Below are positions 16,715-23,706 of a stretch of 33,942 nucleotides of DNA, one piece after another. The notes under the pieces were generated by a model, which was given only the letters and a program-made list of their open reading frames with translations, had not been told where the DNA came from and searched no databases. The DNA is from an uncultured Oscillospiraceae bacterium. GTDB taxonomy: Bacteria > Bacillota > Clostridia > Oscillospirales > Oscillospiraceae. Both the position numbers and the translations under genes were made by a program. Numbering within the stretch: position 1 is the first letter of the stretch; the number at the start of each line of letters is the position of its first letter. The stretch lies in assembly GCA_910577415.1 (NCBI GenBank), contig CAJTLK010000001.1:56990-90931 (forward strand). Direction: 5' to 3'.

Positions 16715-17521
16715 TTGGGAAAATTTGACGGCGTACTGCTGGCCAGCGACTTTGACGACACTTTTTACAGCGCCGCCGGGGTGGTCGCTCCCGCCAATTT
16801 AGAGGCTCTCGCCTACTTTGAAGCCCAGGGCGGTCGTTTCACCATCTCTACCGGGCGGGCCCACAGGACCTTTGCCCCCCTGCTCCAACTGACCCCGGTG
16901 AACGCCCCGGTGATTCTGGCCAATGGCGCTCAGCTCTACGATTTTGAAAAAGAGGAGCTGCTGGCGGAGTTCACCATGCCCGATACCGCCGGGGCCGACC
17001 TGGAAGAGCTGTTTACCCTCCGCCCGGAGCTGAGCGCCGAGGCCTACCACGGCGAGGAGGTCTATATCTTCAACCCCAACTACTGGACCTGGTACCACAT
17101 CCAGCGGGCGGGGGTGACGCCAGTGGAGTGCCCCATTGCCCAAATGCCCCAGCCTTGGCACAAGGTGATCTTGCAGCACGAGCATGAAATTCTGCTCCCC
17201 GCCCAGGCGGATATCCTTTCCAGGTGGCCCGACCGCTACGAGGCCATCTTCTCCAACCCCCATATGCTGGAGGTCACCGCCAAGGGCTGTACCAAGGGCA
17301 GTACCGTGCTGGCCCTGGCCCAGCGGCTGGGCATTGCCCGGGAAAACATTTACTGCGTGGGGGACAACCAGAACGACCTGCCCATGCTCTCCGTCTCCGC
17401 CATCCCCTTCGCCCCGGCCAACTGTGCCCAAGAGGTGAAGGATTGGGGGGCCGCTCTTCTGCCCGCCTGCGAGGAGGGGACCATCGCCGCCATCATCGAG
17501 ACTTTAGACCGACGGTATTGA
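16715..17521 (+). CDS. HAD superfamily (Cof-type, IIB) phosphatase in the thiamine unit
   Basis: Protein of 268 aa with all four HAD motifs: I, DFDDT (nucleophile Asp12, acid/base Asp14); II, ISTGR; III, the Lys in TKGSTV; IV, GDNQNDLPM with Asp217 and Asp221 for Mg2+. The large cap between motifs II and III is the IIB (Cof) type. The start is TTG at 16715, with AGGAGG ending 9 nt upstream; no nearby ATG fits. It follows thiT by 23 bp with no terminator between, so it is under the same TPP riboswitch. Cof family members hydrolyse sugar phosphates, FMN, and in E. coli HMP-PP. Context suggests a thiamine-phosphate or HMP-phosphate phosphatase, but this is inference and sequence alone cannot set the substrate. 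Confidence 0.92.
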   Translation: MGKFDGVLLASDFDDTFYSAAGVVAPANLEALAYFEAQGGRFTISTGRAHRTFAPLLQLTPVNAPVILANGAQLYDFEKEELLAEFTMPDTAGADLEELFTLRPELSAEAYHGEEVYIFNPNYWTWYHIQRAGVTPVECPIAQMPQPWHKVILQHEHEILLPAQADILSRWPDRYEAIFSNPHMLEVTAKGCTKGSTVLALAQRLGIARENIYCVGDNQNDLPMLSVSAIPFAPANCAQEVKDWGAALLPACEEGTIAAIIETLDRRY

Positions 17522-17557
17522 GCGGGGCGGTTACCAGCTGCCCGCCCATAAGAAACG

Positions 17558-17602
17558 ACAAAGGACCGCCCCTGCCGATGACCGGCAGGGGCGGTCCTTT
17601 GT
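17558..17602. terminator. Bidirectional terminator
   Basis: A perfect 20-bp inverted repeat (17558-17577 and 17583-17602) with a 5-nt loop, ending the thiT-HAD unit and the convergent DUF4358 gene. Confidence 0.92.
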
Positions 17603-17627
17603 AAGTAAAGGCAAGGCGCGCGGGAAC

Positions 17628-18539
17628 TTACTCCAGCTCCGCGGCCTGGGCGTGGAACAGCTCCACCGCCTCGTCGGCATTCTCGGCAATGAGGAACATG
17701 AACCAGTCTCCCTCGGTGACAAACTTGGCGTTCTGCACCTTGGGCAGATTCTGGCTCAGATACCAGGAGAAGGTGTCCTCCTGGCTCTTGCGGTAGGCGT
17801 CAAAGAACTCCTTCAGTGCGTCCACCTTGCCTTGGGCCGCCTTGCCCAGCACCAGAGTGTCGGGGGAGGTCATCATGGGCAGAAAGGCCACGCCCTCGGT
17901 CATATACTCAGCCTTGAAGCCCATGGCTTCGCCATAGACCTCCTCCAGCTCAGCGGGGGAGGACTGCATCCCTCTGCCAAGCGCGGCGGTCTCCAACAGC
18001 TGATTTGCCAGCTTCATCAGGGGGGTGCCGTTGGGGGTCTTCACGTCAATGCGGTCTACATCCAGCTCCGGGTTTTCATTGACCTCTACCCCCTCCAGGG
18101 TGTTAATAAAGGAGGCGGGGAGGAAGGTGACACCGTCCACCAAAGTGGCCTTGACCCCCTCCACCGGCTCAAATTCCAGCTCCACCGAGTTGTCGGCAAA
18201 GCTGATAATGATCCGTTGGTTGGCCAGGTAGAAGAACGCCTGGTTGTCTTCCTCGTACCACTGGGCCATGCCGCCGTCAGCCTCGCAGAGCAGACGCATG
18301 GGCACCAGGTTCGGCGCTACGCCGGGAATGGCGGAGGCGTCCAGGGCTTCACCGTTGAGGAAGAGCTGGGACTGGTAGGAAGCGGGAAGGGGCAGGTCTA
18401 CCGGCTCAGGAAGCTGGGCGGAGATAGGGACGACCTGCAGGGGGCCGCGGGCGCCGTCGGCGGGCGCGGCAAAGGCGGCGGGAAGGCTGGCGGCCATGAC
18501 CAGGGCCAGGGCGGCGGCGGAAAGGCGTTTGAATCTCAT
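17628..18539 (-). CDS. Secreted CuAO-N-like / DUF4358 protein
   Basis: Protein of 303 aa. Signal peptide about 1-25 (LPAAFAAPA). Residues about 55-150 resemble the copper amine oxidase N1 stalk domain common in Firmicute wall proteins (LFLNGEALD, VPMRLLCEADGG, VTFLPASFI, each part of beta-hairpin repeats). It lacks any oxidase catalytic domain, so the fold name says nothing about amine oxidation. The C-terminal third (about 190-303, ending FVTEGDWFMFLIAENADEAVELF) matches the DUF4358 pattern of unknown function. AAAGGAGC precedes the ATG. It is probably exported and associated with the wall. A single gene with its own promoter and terminator; role unknown. Confidence 0.8.
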   Translation of the reverse strand: MRFKRLSAAALALVMAASLPAAFAAPADGARGPLQVVPISAQLPEPVDLPLPASYQSQLFLNGEALDASAIPGVAPNLVPMRLLCEADGGMAQWYEEDNQAFFYLANQRIIISFADNSVELEFEPVEGVKATLVDGVTFLPASFINTLEGVEVNENPELDVDRIDVKTPNGTPLMKLANQLLETAALGRGMQSSPAELEEVYGEAMGFKAEYMTEGVAFLPMMTSPDTLVLGKAAQGKVDALKEFFDAYRKSQEDTFSWYLSQNLPKVQNAKFVTEGDWFMFLIAENADEAVELFHAQAAELE

Positions 18540-18590
18540 GTCATTTGCTCCTTTTCTTTGTCTTTGGGGCGGCCTTGGGCGGCCCCGGAG

Positions 18591-18628
18591 GTATGATCAT
18601 TTTATCATACTTTTTCCTTAGACGGCAA
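18591..18628 (-). promoter_or_regulatory. Candidate promoter of the DUF4358 gene with palindrome over the -10
   Basis: Minus strand: TTGCCG (18623-18628), 18-bp spacer, TAAAAT (18599-18604). An inverted repeat GTATGAT/ATCATAC (18591-18597, 18604-18610) brackets the -10 and could be an operator; it is only 7 bp per arm. Confidence 0.5.
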
Positions 18629-18644
18629 GGGACCAAAAAAGTTC

Positions 18645-18689
18645 CCCCAAAAAATAAAAAAGAAAAGCGGCGGGAACTCTCCCACCGCT
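18645..18689 (-). terminator. Terminator of the HPr-like gene
   Basis: Stem 18666-18675 with 18680-18689 (one G-T pair), followed on the minus strand by a long T-rich tract (18645-18665). Confidence 0.85.
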
Positions 18690-18717
18690 CACTTCCTTTG
18701 TGTGTGACCGCCGAAGC

Positions 18718-18939
18718 TTACTCCATGCGGTCTACCAGCTTCCCAAACTGATGGGGATCAACGTTATCTTCGGCCACCACGCGGACTTTCTTGCCGATAA
18801 GGGCATACAGCCCCAGCAAAGAGCGGGCGTCAAGCATCACAGTCTCGGAATGGAGCCACACGTCATAAGGCGCGCTGCTGGCCAGTCGGTTGATCTTCTG
18901 TACTTGAGCCTGGTCCTTGATCTGGATCTCTTTGATCAT
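18718..18939 (-). CDS. HPr-fold protein lacking the phospho-histidine (Crh-like)
   Basis: Protein of 73 aa matching the HPr fold along its length: LASSAPYDVWLHSETVMLDA aligns with the HPr strand-loop after helix 1, and the following ARSLLGLYAL matches the region around regulatory Ser46, ending VRVVAED. The position of the catalytic His15 aligns with Asp or Gln in KDQAQVQ, so it cannot carry the PTS phosphate from enzyme I. The Ser46-type serine is retained. This resembles Crh, the catabolite-repression HPr paralog, although clostridial genomes often carry similar proteins with no known role. Start at 18939 is set by AAAGGAGGA 6 nt upstream; an in-frame GTG at 18957 overlaps that site. Monocistronic, with its own good promoter and terminator. 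Confidence 0.8.
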   Translation of the reverse strand: MIKEIQIKDQAQVQKINRLASSAPYDVWLHSETVMLDARSLLGLYALIGKKVRVVAEDNVDPHQFGKLVDRME

Positions 18940-18995
18940 GACGACTCCTCCTTTCACAATGGGATCCCCCGAGGCGTCCCTCAGGGTCGAGCCAC

Positions 18996-19024
18996 ATTTT
19001 AGCAGGGGGAGCGAGGAAAGTCAA
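18996..19024 (-). promoter_or_regulatory. Promoter of the HPr-like gene
   Basis: Minus strand: TTGACT (19019-19024), 17-bp spacer, TAAAAT (18996-19001). Confidence 0.82.
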
Positions 19025-19042
19025 TGGCAGGACTTATAAGGT

Positions 19043-19074
19043 TTGCACAATTTGTGGCTTGTCAATTTGTGCAA
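19043..19074. repeat. AT-rich inverted repeat after yihY
   Basis: TTGCACAATTTG (19043-19054) and CAATTTGTGCAA (19063-19074) form 12-bp arms with one mismatch and an 8-nt loop, 5 bases past the yihY stop. There is no T-run, so it is either a weak terminator or a protein-binding site upstream of the HPr-like promoter. Confidence 0.55.
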
Positions 19075-19079
19075 TATGC

Positions 19080-19943
19080 TTAATGCCTGTCCCTTTGGGC
19101 CTGTTTTTTACGGCCATACCAGACGCAGTTCACGCAGCTGCCCAAAATGACGATGGTGCCGCAGAGATAGAGCCAAATGAGGAGGATGACCACCGACGTC
19201 AGTGACCCGTAGACCAGAGAATAGCGGGAGGAGAGTCCGATAAAGTAGGAAAAGAGGATGGAGGAGAGCACCAGGGCGGTGGTGGATAAAAAGGCCCCGG
19301 TAAGCACCGGGGGACGGGGACGGCCACGGGGGGCGGTAGCCTTATAAATGAGCATAACTACCATAAGAAGAAAGCAAAAAAGAATCAAAAAGCGCATCCA
19401 CTGCCACTCCCACGGAAGCCGCACCCAAGACAGGGCGGGGATATGATGGAGCAGGTCGTCCAGCAGGCGAAACAGCCAGTTCCCGGTGAGGACCACCACC
19501 ACCGAAAGATAAATTGCCAGAAGAAAGAGCACGGAAAAGACTACGCTGGCTACGATCTGCCAAATACCGCTGTAGCTTCTCTGCCCGTATATATCGCTCA
19601 TCACATTCATCAGCGAGCGCATGGCTGCCGACGCGGAAAAGAGAAGCATGGTCCCCCCCGCCGCCAGCAAAGTTATGGACTGGTTGCCGGTGATGTAGTT
19701 AACGTAGTCCTTGATAATGGTCATGGCGTCGTAGGGAATGATCTCTGCGGCCTGGTCCAGCAGGGAAATCACGTTTAGGTGGAGGGTGCCGATGACGGCG
19801 TTGATACAAATAATGGCGGGGAAAAAGGTCAAAATGAGGAAATAAGCCAGCTCCGCGGCGGAACGGGCCACCCGCTTATTGAAGTACAGCTCCGCCACTT
19901 CAAGGACAAAGCCTAAAAAGGGATTTCGCCTGAGCCGGTCCAT
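19080..19943 (-). CDS. YihY/BrkB-family inner membrane protein
   Basis: Integral membrane protein of 287 aa with about six helices. Family hallmarks: SAAELAYFLILTFFPAIICI near the N-terminus, ASAAMRSLMNVMSDIYG, and the C-terminal YGSLTSVVILLIWLYLCG. The family was once annotated as ribonuclease BN, which is now known to be wrong; some members have been linked to serum resistance or transport, but the role is unsettled. ATG 19943 follows AAAGGAGG; longer in-frame starts run into the rpsT terminator and are rejected. The 131 bases between it and rpsT show no clear promoter other than possible read-through. Function unknown. Confidence 0.9.
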   Translation of the reverse strand: MDRLRRNPFLGFVLEVAELYFNKRVARSAAELAYFLILTFFPAIICINAVIGTLHLNVISLLDQAAEIIPYDAMTIIKDYVNYITGNQSITLLAAGGTMLLFSASAAMRSLMNVMSDIYGQRSYSGIWQIVASVVFSVLFLLAIYLSVVVVLTGNWLFRLLDDLLHHIPALSWVRLPWEWQWMRFLILFCFLLMVVMLIYKATAPRGRPRPPVLTGAFLSTTALVLSSILFSYFIGLSSRYSLVYGSLTSVVILLIWLYLCGTIVILGSCVNCVWYGRKKQAQRDRH

Positions 19944-20024
19944 GCCAACGCCTCCTTTCACGCCGGGGCTTGCCAAAATGGGACAGCCCGCGGTACATGG
20001 GGGAAATTCCCGCCGGGAACATGT

Positions 20025-20056
20025 AAGAAAAAACCGCCTGCGGAAGCAGGCGGTTT
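20025..20056 (-). terminator. rpsT terminator
   Basis: Minus strand hairpin (20046-20056 with 20031-20041, GC-rich stem, 4-nt loop) followed by a T-rich run. It lies about 20 bases after the rpsT stop. Confidence 0.9.
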
Positions 20057-20075
20057 GAAGGGACCCGATTGGCAA

Positions 20076-20339
20076 TTACGCCAGCTTATTGAGCTTCAGG
20101 GTCATGCCGCTCTTCTTGTGGGCGGCATTGTTCTTGTGCAGGATCCCGTGCAGGACGGCCTTATCCACCGCCTTGACGGCCACCTTATAAGCGCCCTCGG
20201 CCTCGCTGCGGTTGCCATCCGCCACCGCGACCTCGAACTTCTTCAGGTTGGTCTTGAGAGCGGACCGGGCCGCTTTGTTCTGCAAAGCCTTGGCCTTGTT
20301 CACCAGAACACGCTTCTTGGCAGACTTAATGTTCGGCAA
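20076..20339 (-). CDS. rpsT: Ribosomal protein S20
   Basis: Small basic protein of 87 aa that binds 16S rRNA early in 30S assembly. It starts (M)PNIKSAKKRVLVN and ends KKSGMTLKLNKLA, both diagnostic of S20. The start is TTG at 20339: GGAGGAGG lies 8 nt upstream, and the next residues PNIKSAKKR are the invariant N-terminus of the family. An in-frame extension to 20372 would include non-family residues. A rare start codon is known for some rpsT genes and may contribute to translational control. It has its own promoter and terminator and is divergent from gpr, which is a common neighbour of rpsT in Firmicutes. Confidence 0.97.
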   Translation of the reverse strand: MPNIKSAKKRVLVNKAKALQNKAARSALKTNLKKFEVAVADGNRSEAEGAYKVAVKAVDKAVLHGILHKNNAAHKKSGMTLKLNKLA

Positions 20340-20393
20340 ACCAAACACCTCCTCCGAGTGAAATTCGGGCATACCACGCCCGTGTAGATACCT

Positions 20394-20422
20394 ATTTTAG
20401 CAGAAGCGGCCCCAAAATGCAA
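20394..20422 (-). promoter_or_regulatory. rpsT promoter
   Basis: Minus strand: TTGCAT (20417-20422), 17-bp spacer, TAAAAT (20394-20399). The leader contains a short hairpin (CGGGC/GCCCG, about 20366-20382) that might serve S20 autoregulation. Confidence 0.8.
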
Positions 20423-20451
20423 GAATTATTTTGAGATTTTCTGATTTTTTC

Positions 20452-20480
20452 GTATAGTCGGGACTTTCCCGCAAAAAATA
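20452..20480 (+). promoter_or_regulatory. Candidate forespore (sigma-F/G) promoter of gpr
   Basis: GTATA (20452-20456), 17 bp, AAAAATA (20474-20480). The match to the sigma-G pattern is partial; it is listed because gpr is forespore-transcribed in Bacillus and no sigma-A promoter is visible. Confidence 0.35.
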
Positions 20481-20531
20481 GCCTGTGAAGTAATATTTCA
20501 ACACAATATCTTGGGGTAAGGAGGAGCGAAT

Positions 20532-21422
20532 ATGCTGACACGGAGGACCGACCTGGCCCTGGAGGCGCGGGAGCTGCTGGGCAATGCGGTAGAATTGGAA
20601 GGGGTGGAAAGCTCGGAGACCTGGGAGCGGGGCTTTCGTCTTACCACCGTCCGGGTGACGAACTCCGCCGGGGCGGAGGCCCTGGGCAAGCCCATCGGGG
20701 TCTACCACACCCTGGACCTTAACGGCCTGGGCCGCCGGGAGGAGGGGGCTTTTCCCCGGGCGGTGGCCGCCCTGGCGGGGATCTTGAAGCCGCTGCTGCC
20801 CGAGGGGGACCAAGCGGTGATGGTGGTCGGACTGGGGAACCGGGCCATTACTCCCGACGCTGTCGGACCAAAAGCCACGGATCGGACCCTTGTGACCCGG
20901 CACCTTATTGACATGGCCCCGGAGCATTTCAGCTCCTTTCGCCCGGTCTCCGCCCTGGCGGCGGGAGTGCTGGGCACCACCGGCATTGAGAGCGGGGAGA
21001 TCGCCCAGGCAGTCTGCGCCCAGACCCGCCCCGCCGCCATCATTGCAGTGGACGCTCTGGCCGCCCGCCGGGTGGAGAGGCTTTGCGCCACAGTACAGGT
21101 CTGTGACGCCGGCATTGCTCCCGGCTCCGGCGTGGGCAATCACCGCTTTGCCCTGAATGAGGAAAGTATGGGGGTCCCCGTTATCGCCGTGGGGGTGCCC
21201 ACAGTGGTGGACGGGGCTACCCTTTGCGCCGACCTGTTGGAGGAGACGGGGCGGGAAATGGACTCGGAGGAGTTGGCAAAGCTCCCCGGCGCAAGCCTGA
21301 TGGTCACACCCAGAGACATTGACCAGCGGGTGGAGGATATGTCTAAGGTCATCGGTTACGGCGTCAGTCTGGCTCTTCAGCCGGGACTGGACCTGGAGGA
21401 CCTGGAGGGATTGATCGAGTAA
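20532..21422 (+). CDS. gpr: Germination protease GPR
   Basis: Protein of 296 aa that degrades small acid-soluble spore proteins at germination. It is made as an inactive zymogen in the forespore and processes itself. The N-terminus carries RTDLALEA, the family cleavage region, followed by the conserved VVGLGNRAITPDAVGPK, VSALAAGVLGTTGIESGE, IIAVDALAARR and DAGIAPGSGVGNHR blocks. Length is slightly below that of the Bacillus enzyme. ATG 20532 follows AAGGAGGAG. It lies immediately before spoIIP, the usual order in spore formers, and after the divergent rpsT. Confidence 0.97.
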   Translation: MLTRRTDLALEARELLGNAVELEGVESSETWERGFRLTTVRVTNSAGAEALGKPIGVYHTLDLNGLGRREEGAFPRAVAALAGILKPLLPEGDQAVMVVGLGNRAITPDAVGPKATDRTLVTRHLIDMAPEHFSSFRPVSALAAGVLGTTGIESGEIAQAVCAQTRPAAIIAVDALAARRVERLCATVQVCDAGIAPGSGVGNHRFALNEESMGVPVIAVGVPTVVDGATLCADLLEETGREMDSEELAKLPGASLMVTPRDIDQRVEDMSKVIGYGVSLALQPGLDLEDLEGLIE

Positions 21423-21426
21423 CTTG

Positions 21427-21456
21427 GTCTATTTTCCCCTGGCAAGGGCATAAACT
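21427..21456 (+). promoter_or_regulatory. Candidate sigma-E promoter of spoIIP
   Basis: GTCTATT (21427-21433), 15 bp, CATAAACT (21449-21456). The -10 agrees with the sigma-E pattern in seven of eight places; the -35 is weaker. spoIIP is sigma-E dependent in Bacillus subtilis. Confidence 0.4.
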
Positions 21457-21547
21457 GCTCTATGACAATGCCCATAATTGACAAGCGTGCCCTTTGGCGC
21501 GTGTTTGCTCTTGTCGATCATGGGCAAAAAGCCGGGAGGGACAAGCA

Positions 21548-22690
21548 ATGGGAAAAATAAGCTGGGGGCGGCTCTTTCGCCGGGGGGTGGCGGTGTGCCT
21601 GGCCACCTTGGCTCTGTGGGCGCTGCTGCTCAGCGCCGGAGCGGGGGCGGTGGCGGGAGAGCTGCGGCGGCTGAGCAGCAGCGAGAGATTTGTGACCGCC
21701 GTGCTTCGCGCGGAACTGGGCGACTCCGAGGGCGGACTTCCCTTCTGGCAGCGGCTGGCGGTGGGACAATCCGCGCTGCTGGAGGCCAATCCGGGCGGAA
21801 AAAAGGAAGAGCCGGCCCAGACATCACCCCTTCCTATGGCCCAGCCCGCCCCCGACCAAGACGATGTGACGGAAGAGCGGCTGCCCCAACACGCCGGGAC
21901 CGGGGATATTGTAGAGCGGACGCTGGTGCCTGCCACCGACGAGGGGTACGTTACCGGGGGCGGGCTGTACCTCTACAACCGAACAAATTTAAAGGCGGAC
22001 CTTTCCAAGGCGGTCAGAGCCAAGCCGGATATTTCCCTCTCCCCGGCCCAGGAGGGACCGCAAATTTTGATCCTCCACACCCATGCTACTGAGGCATATA
22101 CCCCCGACGGCGGGGATACATACCTTCCCAGCGACAATTCCCGTACCCTGGACGAGGGGCAAAATATGCTTCGGGTGGGAGATGAAATGGAGCGGGTCTT
22201 TACCGAAATGGGACTGAACGTGATCCATGATCGAAGTCTCTATGACTACCCAAAGTATGCCGGGGCCTACTCCCGGTCCGGGGCCGGTGTAAAGGAATAT
22301 CTGGAGCGGTACCCCACCGTTAAACTGGTGCTGGACGTCCACCGGGACGCCCTTGTTGGCGGCGACGGTACGGTCTATAAGGTGGTCACAGACATTGATG
22401 GCGTCAAGACCGCCCAGGTCATGCTGGTGGTAGGCAGTGGGGAGGGCCATCCCAATTGGGAAAAGAACCTGACCCTGGCGGCCAAGCTTCAAAAAAATCT
22501 GGACACCCTCTATCCCACCCTGGCCCGGCCCATGACCCTGCGGCAGTCGGTCTACAATCAGGACCTGGCTCCCGGCTCTCTGCTGGTGGAGGTGGGCAGT
22601 CACGGCAACACCCTCCAGGAGGCCCTGGCCGGGGCCAGGGCCTTTGCCCGCTGTGCCGGGGCGGCCTTTCTGGCCCTGGCAGAGGAATAG
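21548..22690 (+). CDS. spoIIP: Stage II sporulation protein P
   Basis: Membrane-anchored peptidoglycan hydrolase of 380 aa (amidase and endopeptidase) that works with SpoIID and SpoIIM during engulfment. A signal-anchor helix lies near residues 11-35 (AVCLATLALWALLLSAGAGA), a disordered linker spans about 70-135, and the catalytic SpoIIP domain covers about 155-380. Metal-site motifs are seen: ILHTHATEAY (His177, His179, Glu182) and DVHRD (Asp263, His265), with a late LVEVGSHGN block. ATG 21548 follows GGGAGGG 7 nt upstream. It follows gpr as in Bacillus and Clostridium, but lepA, normally next, is about 10 kb away here in the opposite orientation. Confidence 0.95.
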   Translation: MGKISWGRLFRRGVAVCLATLALWALLLSAGAGAVAGELRRLSSSERFVTAVLRAELGDSEGGLPFWQRLAVGQSALLEANPGGKKEEPAQTSPLPMAQPAPDQDDVTEERLPQHAGTGDIVERTLVPATDEGYVTGGGLYLYNRTNLKADLSKAVRAKPDISLSPAQEGPQILILHTHATEAYTPDGGDTYLPSDNSRTLDEGQNMLRVGDEMERVFTEMGLNVIHDRSLYDYPKYAGAYSRSGAGVKEYLERYPTVKLVLDVHRDALVGGDGTVYKVVTDIDGVKTAQVMLVVGSGEGHPNWEKNLTLAAKLQKNLDTLYPTLARPMTLRQSVYNQDLAPGSLLVEVGSHGNTLQEALAGARAFARCAGAAFLALAEE

Positions 22691-22696
22691 AAACGC

Positions 22697-22725
22697 TCAT
22701 ATTTGCCCTCCTCCGCTCATATATC
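22697..22725 (+). promoter_or_regulatory. Candidate sigma-E promoter of spoIIID
   Basis: TCATATT (22697-22703) is a perfect sigma-E -35; after 14 bp comes CATATATC (22718-22725), which keeps the CATA core of the -10. It begins 7 bases after the spoIIP stop. Confidence 0.6.
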
Positions 22726-22759
22726 TTTCCCAGGACGAACGCATTGGGGAGTGTTGCCT

Positions 22760-23011
22760 GTGAAGGGAAATATGGAGGAGCGGGCGGTCCGGCTCGCTCA
22801 GTACATTATAGAGAATCGGGCCACCGTCCGGTCCGCGGCGGCCAAGTTTGGAGTTTCCAAAAGCACGGTGCACAAGGACTTACAGGATCGGCTACCTACC
22901 TTTAACCGTCCCCTCTACCTACAGGTGCGCCAGGTGCTGGACGAAAACACCGCCCAGCGGCACATCCGGGGCGGCATCGCCACACAGAAAAAATACAAAC
23001 GGCAATCATAG
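22760..23011 (+). CDS. spoIIID: SpoIIID, mother-cell sporulation regulator
   Basis: Small DNA-binding protein of 83 aa that tunes sigma-E genes and leads to sigma-K expression. The helix-turn-helix block SAAAKFGVSKSTVHKDLQDR and the C-terminal RHIRGGIATQKKYK are near-diagnostic for SpoIIID. The start is GTG at 22760: it gives MKGNMEERAVRLAQYI, which aligns without gaps with the N-terminus of the Bacillus protein, and GGGGAG lies 8 nt upstream. A downstream ATG at 22772 has poor spacing from a ribosome-binding site. It lies 69 bp after spoIIP with its own sigma-E-like promoter, and ends at a strong terminator. Confidence 0.95.
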   Translation: MKGNMEERAVRLAQYIIENRATVRSAAAKFGVSKSTVHKDLQDRLPTFNRPLYLQVRQVLDENTAQRHIRGGIATQKKYKRQS

Positions 23012-23040
23012 CGGTGAAAACAACATTCTGTTAAGATCGG

Positions 23041-23080
23041 CCAAAGCCCCGGCGTCCATAGGACGCCGGGGCTTTGGTTT
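23041..23080. terminator. Terminator after spoIIID
   Basis: A perfect 17-bp inverted repeat (23041-23057 and 23061-23077) with a 3-nt loop and a short T-run. It may also serve the convergent gene at 23109. Confidence 0.9.
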
Positions 23081-23108
23081 CTGCGGGATATTTACATTTA
23101 AAGGCCGG

Positions 23109-23573
23109 TCAGACCAAGGCCAAAAAAGCCCAGCCCGCACACACGCAGACCAGGATCATGGCCACCGAGGCGCACAGCTCCAACCAGCTCCCTGCCCGGC
23201 TCGTTCGGACGGTCTGGACAGCGCTGTGGAGTTTGGCTGCCGGAGAGGGCTTTCTCGCCGGGGCGGACCGATGGCCTTTCTTTCCCGAAAGAGGCCGGGA
23301 CTCCGTGGAGACCCCCTCAGGAGCCTTCTCTGCCGGGGCCGCGGCTTCATATGCTGTGTCCTCATCGGCTCCGGCGGCGGGAAAGCTGACCTCCGCCGCC
23401 GCCTTGGCAAGTCCCTGCCAGGCCGTCTTGGTTTCCAGCCTTCTGCGGCATCGGTCAAAATCCAGCACCTCTCCGGCGGGGGCGGCCACGGGCGTGGGGA
23501 CGATGGTCAGCAGGTCGGCGCCGCCGCTGACCTTGACCTTTCTGGTTTCAAAGCGATAATAGGTAGTATCCAT
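23109..23573 (-). CDS. Hypothetical tail-anchored membrane protein, possibly LexA-controlled
   Basis: Not recognised. Protein of 154 aa in three parts: a folded-looking N-terminus (about 1-60, MDTTYYRFETRKVKVSGG, with LDFDRCRRRLETKTAW), a low-complexity Ala/Pro/Ser/Glu middle (60-115), and one C-terminal membrane helix (about 132-152, ELCASVAMILVCVCAGWAFL). There is no signal peptide, so it should be tail-anchored with most of the chain in the cytoplasm. AAAGGAGGA precedes the ATG, and codon use matches the neighbours. It is divergent from the YcdB-SLH gene and shares with it a promoter region containing a 13-bp inverted repeat with a LexA-box match. Small membrane proteins under LexA often stop division (YneA, SosA), but there is no sequence similarity to claim. 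Confidence 0.75.
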   Translation of the reverse strand: MDTTYYRFETRKVKVSGGADLLTIVPTPVAAPAGEVLDFDRCRRRLETKTAWQGLAKAAAEVSFPAAGADEDTAYEAAAPAEKAPEGVSTESRPLSGKKGHRSAPARKPSPAAKLHSAVQTVRTSRAGSWLELCASVAMILVCVCAGWAFLALV

Positions 23574-23659
23574 GGTGGTTCCTCCTTTGATTTGTTATCC
23601 CAAGGATATCAAATCTACTGTCCAATAAACCGTACTGTAAAAGCGCGGCTGTCGAAAAT

Positions 23660-23689
23660 TTGTTTCATAGAACATCTGTTTCCTATAAT
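23660..23689 (+). promoter_or_regulatory. Promoter of the YcdB-SLH gene
   Basis: TTGTTT (23660-23665), 18-bp spacer, perfect TATAAT (23684-23689). The spacer holds the left arm of the inverted repeat, so a bound protein would block RNA polymerase. Confidence 0.65.
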
Positions 23690-23706
23690 ATACAACAGAT
23701 GTTCTA
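23668..23706. promoter_or_regulatory. 13-bp inverted-repeat operator with LexA-box match
   Basis: Perfect arms TAGAACATCTGTT (23668-23680) and AACAGATGTTCTA (23694-23706) are separated by 13 bp holding both -10 boxes. GAACATCTGTTT (23670-23681) fits GAAC-N4-GTTY, like the box at lexA. The right arm gives GAAC-N4-GTTG on the minus strand, a poorer match. Either two LexA dimers or another symmetric regulator could bind. Confidence 0.7.

Noticed and set aside
18025..18231. Oxidase function for the CuAO-N-like protein
   Set aside because: Only the stalk-like domain is present; no copper site or quinone-cofactor motif.
23041..23080. Possible small RNA after spoIIID
   Set aside because: The hairpin is a plain terminator; no promoter for a separate RNA.
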